Assembly: GCA_902783925.1 (NCBI GenBank)
Contig: CACZSV010000123.1
Location: 1-9,057, forward strand
Direction: 5' to 3'
Length of the DNA: 9,057 nt
Source of the DNA: an uncultured Coriobacteriaceae bacterium
Lineage (GTDB): Bacteria; Actinomycetota; Coriobacteriia; Coriobacteriales; QAMH01
A model generated the notes under the pieces. It had not been told where the DNA came from, did no database searches, and saw nothing but the letters and a program-made list of their open reading frames with translations. Each line of letters begins with the position of its first letter. Position 1 is the first letter of the stretch. Positions 5,857-9,057 of this stretch are shown here, one piece after another. The translations under genes and the position numbers were made by a program.

Positions 5857-8664
5857 TTGAATGTCCTCTTGACGGGCGCAACGGGTTTTCTTGGGACCTG
5901 GGTCGCACGGGAACTGATCAATAAAGGCTGCACTATTTACGCGCTGGTGCGCTCGCAGAAATCGCTGAACGCGCAGATGCGACTTAAGCGTCTCTGGCAC
6001 CACGACAGTGCCCTTTTCCCTGCCATCGGCACGCAGATCATCCCCGTTGATGGCGATATCACACTTCCGAATCTCGGGCTCACCCAGAACGCGCACGAGC
6101 TTCTTTCCAGCACAATCGATGCCATCGTGCATACAGCAGCAGACGTGAGCATCAACCGCGCAGTCACGCAAACGCGAACTACCAACGTCGACGGCACGCG
6201 CAATATCCTCACGTTCGCATCGGCACTCAATGCAGCGTATCCGCTCAAGCGCTTTGTCCATGTATCGACGGCATATGTCGCAGGCACGCAAAGCGGCCTT
6301 ATCCGCGAAAGCGATTTATCCGCTCCAGGGTTCAACAGTCCCTATGAGCAGAGCAAATTCGATGCGGAAGCTCTCGTCCACGAGGCCTCCGAGCAGTTCC
6401 CCGTCTCGATTATGCGGCCAACGCAGATTGTCGGGGACTCGCGCACAGGCGAGATATTCACCTTCAATACTGTGTATTACCCGCTCAAGATGTACTTGAA
6501 GGGGAAGCTGCGGGTTATTCCTACCCATCCAAATGCAAAACTCTCGATTGTGCCGGTTGATTACGTCGCACATGCGATTGTCTCCGCACTCGAAGACGAA
6601 GACGCTGCAGGCAAGACATTTCACGTGACCTTGCCTCGAGAATCCCAGCCAAGCGTCGAGGAGCTCATCAATGCAGTAGCTTCCTGGGCACAGGATAAGC
6701 TCGGAATCAAGCTCGCACGCCCCCTGTATGTTCCCCTGCCCTTTGCGGCTCGAGCGGGCAGCGCGCGAAATCTCAATCAGCAGAAGACGGCAAATGCCAA
6801 GAGCTTCGCGGCGAACATGCTCGCACTTGCGCCGTATTTCGACGATACGCACATATTCGATACCGCAAACACGCAAAAGCTCATGCAAGAAGATCCTCCG
6901 GATTGGCACGTGTTTCTTCCCAGGCTGCTCGCATATGCGACGGGGCGCGGCTTTTTGAATCATACGGGCCGCACGGTATTCGAGCAGATGCAGGTGCGCC
7001 TGGCAGCGCGGCGCAACCCCATCACATATCACGATATTGGCCGCGACGGAGAACGCATCACCAAGGCAGACGAGATGCGTGAGCGTATCCGTACCATTGC
7101 CGCCGCGCTCATGGCGGTGGGCATCACACCCGGCAACCGCATTGCGCTTGTGGGCATCAACTCATCCGAATACACGGCGCTCGATTCCGCAATCGGTCTC
7201 ATCGGTGCGATGAGCGTGCCGCTGTATTACACCTCACCTGCCGCCGATATCGCTGAACTCGTACGGCGCAGCCATTCGAAGCTGCTCTTTGTAGGAACGC
7301 CTTCGCTCGCGCAAGCTGCATCGCAAGCGTCCTTCGACGTTCCCAGCATCCTCATGCCGGGCGCCGGTTTCGACACGAGCTGGTTCACCAGAGACAGCTT
7401 GCTCACCAGCTGGGAGCTGTTTTTAGCTATTGGTCGTACCAATAGCGATCTGCTCGAAAACATATCTGCGGTAGACCTCGACGATATCGCCACCATTCGC
7501 TATACATCCGGCACAACGGGGCTTCCCAAAGGCACCATGTTCACGCACGAGCAGCTTGTCTGGATGGGCAAGACCATGCCTGAAATTCTCGACTGGCGTA
7601 CACGAAACTCAGACCTGCGCTATCTTTCGTTTCTGCCGATGAGCCACGTCGTCGAGGGCATTCTCGTTGCCTACGCCGGCTACTATATCCTCGGCAAGGT
7701 CGATTACTACTGCCTGAATGACTTCGACATGCTCGTCGAGACGCTTCCAAAAGTGCGGCCCACCATTTTCTTTTCGGTGCCGCGTTTCTACGAAAAGCTC
7801 TGGAACCAGTTCATCGACACCTCGGCTGGCAAACGATGGCTCGCGATGCCCGATGGCCCGGCGAGAAAAGCGTTTGGACGAATATGCAAGTCGATCACCC
7901 TGCGCAAAGCCGGTCTCGACAAATGCCGCCAGCTCATCGTGGGCTCGGCTCCAATACGAAATGAGTTGCTTGAGCAGTTCCGCGCCCTTGGCATCGAGAT
8001 TCACAACGCCTATGGGCTCACCGAGGCTCCGCTCATCACTTTGAACCGTCTGGGCGAAAACGAGATTGGAAGCCTCGGCGCGCTTTTGCCGCAAACCGAA
8101 GCGCGTATAGACGCAGATGGCGAGATATACATGAAGGGGCCGCAGCTCTTCGTTGGCTATGACGGAATCGAAGAGGCGCAAACCGATGAGCAAGGCTGGT
8201 TTGCAACGGGCGACCTCGGGCACTTCTCAGAAGCCGGAAACCTCATTATCGAAGGAAGACGCAAAGAACTCGTCGTCACAAGCTGGGGCAAGAACGTGCA
8301 ATCGGAGAAAATCGAAGCGCTCCTCAAAGGCATACCCGGTGTGAGCGAAGCCATGCTCATAGGCGATGGAAAACCGTATTGCACGTCGCTCATCTGGCTC
8401 GAGGACGAGGCAAAAGCCGGATTTGACGCACGCGAGTTCGACACGCGCGTTCTCGCGATGAACGAACAGCTTAGCCATCCCGAGCAGCCCAAGCGCTGGG
8501 CGATCATGAAAAACGCCCCCATGCTTTCCAACGGGGAGCTTACCCCCAATCTCAAGCTACGGCGCAAGATAATCGCCGAGCACAATAGCAACGCCATCGA
8601 GGCGCTCTATGCTGACGAGCTTTCATGCGTGCCCGGCGCCATACATGTAGGTGCCGCCTCATGA
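5857..8664 (+). CDS. Fusion: thioester reductase-like SDR plus long-chain acyl-CoA synthetase
   Basis: This 935-residue two-part enzyme is predicted to be cytosolic; it starts at TTG. Residues 1 to about 365 are an extended short-chain dehydrogenase of the thioester-reductase/fatty acyl-CoA reductase group: TGATGFLG (6-13) for NAD(P), VDGDIT (64-69), Ser137 in HVSTAY, Tyr163 and Lys167 in YEQSK, and RPTQIVGDSRTG (187-198). Residues about 375-935 are an adenylate-forming ligase: YTSGTTGLPKG (549-559, ATP loop), FLPMSHVVE and VPRFYEKLW typical of long-chain acyl-CoA synthetases, AYGLTE (718-723), WFATGD (781-786), GRRKEL (800-805) and the C-terminal catalytic Lys, probably Lys900 in LTPNLKL. 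The expected chemistry is fatty acid to acyl-adenylate to acyl-CoA, then reduction to aldehyde or alcohol. No phosphopantetheine carrier lies between the halves, unlike carboxylic acid reductases, and the order is reversed. An OleD-OleC-like role is a less likely alternative. The stop overlaps the next start (ATGA). Confidence 0.88.
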   Translation: MNVLLTGATGFLGTWVARELINKGCTIYALVRSQKSLNAQMRLKRLWHHDSALFPAIGTQIIPVDGDITLPNLGLTQNAHELLSSTIDAIVHTAADVSINRAVTQTRTTNVDGTRNILTFASALNAAYPLKRFVHVSTAYVAGTQSGLIRESDLSAPGFNSPYEQSKFDAEALVHEASEQFPVSIMRPTQIVGDSRTGEIFTFNTVYYPLKMYLKGKLRVIPTHPNAKLSIVPVDYVAHAIVSALEDEDAAGKTFHVTLPRESQPSVEELINAVASWAQDKLGIKLARPLYVPLPFAARAGSARNLNQQKTANAKSFAANMLALAPYFDDTHIFDTANTQKLMQEDPPDWHVFLPRLLAYATGRGFLNHTGRTVFEQMQVRLAARRNPITYHDIGRDGERITKADEMRERIRTIAAALMAVGITPGNRIALVGINSSEYTALDSAIGLIGAMSVPLYYTSPAADIAELVRRSHSKLLFVGTPSLAQAASQASFDVPSILMPGAGFDTSWFTRDSLLTSWELFLAIGRTNSDLLENISAVDLDDIATIRYTSGTTGLPKGTMFTHEQLVWMGKTMPEILDWRTRNSDLRYLSFLPMSHVVEGILVAYAGYYILGKVDYYCLNDFDMLVETLPKVRPTIFFSVPRFYEKLWNQFIDTSAGKRWLAMPDGPARKAFGRICKSITLRKAGLDKCRQLIVGSAPIRNELLEQFRALGIEIHNAYGLTEAPLITLNRLGENEIGSLGALLPQTEARIDADGEIYMKGPQLFVGYDGIEEAQTDEQGWFATGDLGHFSEAGNLIIEGRRKELVVTSWGKNVQSEKIEALLKGIPGVSEAMLIGDGKPYCTSLIWLEDEAKAGFDAREFDTRVLAMNEQLSHPEQPKRWAIMKNAPMLSNGELTPNLKLRRKIIAEHNSNAIEALYADELSCVPGAIHVGAAS
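8649..8653 (+). promoter_or_regulatory. Weak ribosome site for the coupled downstream gene
   Basis: AGGTG lies seven bases before the ATG at 8661, inside the end of the fusion gene. It is weak on its own; with the ATGA stop/start overlap at 8661-8664, translation probably depends on ribosomes finishing the upstream gene. Confidence 0.4.
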
Positions 8665-9057
8665 ACCGCCAGCTAAAACGCATCATGGAATCCGAGCCGT
8701 TCAGACGCACGCAGACTAGGATCATGTTGCACTTGTTCGCAAGAGCGCTCGACGTAGAAGCGCCGCGTTGCCCGAATACATCTACCGACGCTCTGAAGGT
8801 TTTCGCCGTCTTCACGATGAACTGTGCGCAGGCAGCAACATCACACGGTTTCGAAAGCGCAAATCCCCTGCGCAACGAGCTGTATCGAGAGGCCCTCAAA
8901 TGCGGGCAGGTCATCAGGGTCCTGCCCATTGTGCGCAAGCTCGATGCACTCGAATTGGTACAGGTCTTGTATCGCAATATCGGGATACGCCTTGACGGGG
9001 AGCTCCCGGGAGAAATTCGCATTGCGCCCTGCTATTTCTCGCAGTATTACACCCCGC
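8661..9057 (+). CDS. Protein of unknown function, partial (continues past the right edge)
   Basis: The frame is open from the ATG at 8661 to the end of the window, 132 codons without a stop. It begins MNRQLKRIMESEPFRRTQTR and ends at PCYFSQYYTP. The ATG overlaps the fusion gene's TGA as ATGA, strong evidence of a real, translationally coupled gene in the same operon. I do not recognise the family. The visible part is soluble-looking, with no signal peptide or membrane segment, and has four Cys (37, 55, 81, 124); much of it looks helical (ALKVFAVFTM, NPLRNELYREALK). Its position suggests a job linked to the fatty acyl activation and reduction enzyme, but this is inference only. Minus-strand frames across the same bases lack ribosome sites and are treated as shadows. 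Confidence 0.75.
   Translation, partial: MNRQLKRIMESEPFRRTQTRIMLHLFARALDVEAPRCPNTSTDALKVFAVFTMNCAQAATSHGFESANPLRNELYREALKCGQVIRVLPIVRKLDALELVQVLYRNIGIRLDGELPGEIRIAPCYFSQYYTP

Noticed and set aside
5597..5860. 87-residue plus-strand open frame in the divergent intergenic region
   Set aside because: It has no ribosome site, spans stem-loops and the candidate promoter, and overlaps the next gene's start codon.
8552..9022. 156-residue minus-strand open frame opposite the last gene
   Set aside because: It is basic and low in order, straddles the end of the fusion gene, and conflicts with the ATGA-coupled plus-strand frame that stays open to the window edge.

Overview
The window reads as a chromosomal piece from a Gram-positive anaerobe of moderate G+C. 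The Coriobacteriia (Eggerthellales side) fit best, but that is an inference from protein style, not a proof. The clues are a large secreted subtilase with IPT and kelch-like regions ending in a [M/V]xKTGD sortase signal, a Ser/Gly-rich lipoprotein esterase, and a reductase/acyl-CoA-synthetase fusion starting at TTG. No rRNA, tRNA, transposase, phage gene or cas gene is visible.

Layout. Positions 1-89 are an uncharacterised edge. Positions 90-1097 (minus) encode a lipoprotein with an alpha/beta-hydrolase (esterase/peptidase) domain. Positions 1098-1534 are non-coding and hold the oddest element of the window: four head-to-tail 52-bp units (1189-1391) built from alternating 10-bp inverted arms, followed by a G+C-rich stretch full of dyads. 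Positions 1535-5506 (minus) encode a cell-wall-anchored S8 protease of 1323 residues. Positions 5507-5856 are a divergent intergenic region with stem-loops, a 13-bp palindrome over a candidate -35 and a strong Shine-Dalgarno. Positions 5857-8664 (plus) encode a fused thioester reductase-like SDR and long-chain acyl-CoA synthetase. From 8661 a second gene of unknown function, joined by an ATGA overlap, runs off the right edge.

How the genes work together. The two minus-strand genes are both exported surface hydrolases: one is predicted to be sortase-anchored to the wall, the other lipid-anchored to the membrane. They are separated by 437 bp and each has its own candidate -10 sharing TAGAATGAA, so they look like separate transcripts that may share a control. 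The plus-strand pair looks like an operon. The fusion should activate a fatty acid and reduce the acyl thioester to an aldehyde (or alcohol), with the reductase first and no carrier domain, which is the reverse of the carboxylic acid reductase order.

The strongest candidates for something undescribed are the 52-bp dyad array, whose hairpin loop occurs in two roughly reverse-complementary versions, and the reductase-ligase fusion with its coupled unknown partner.
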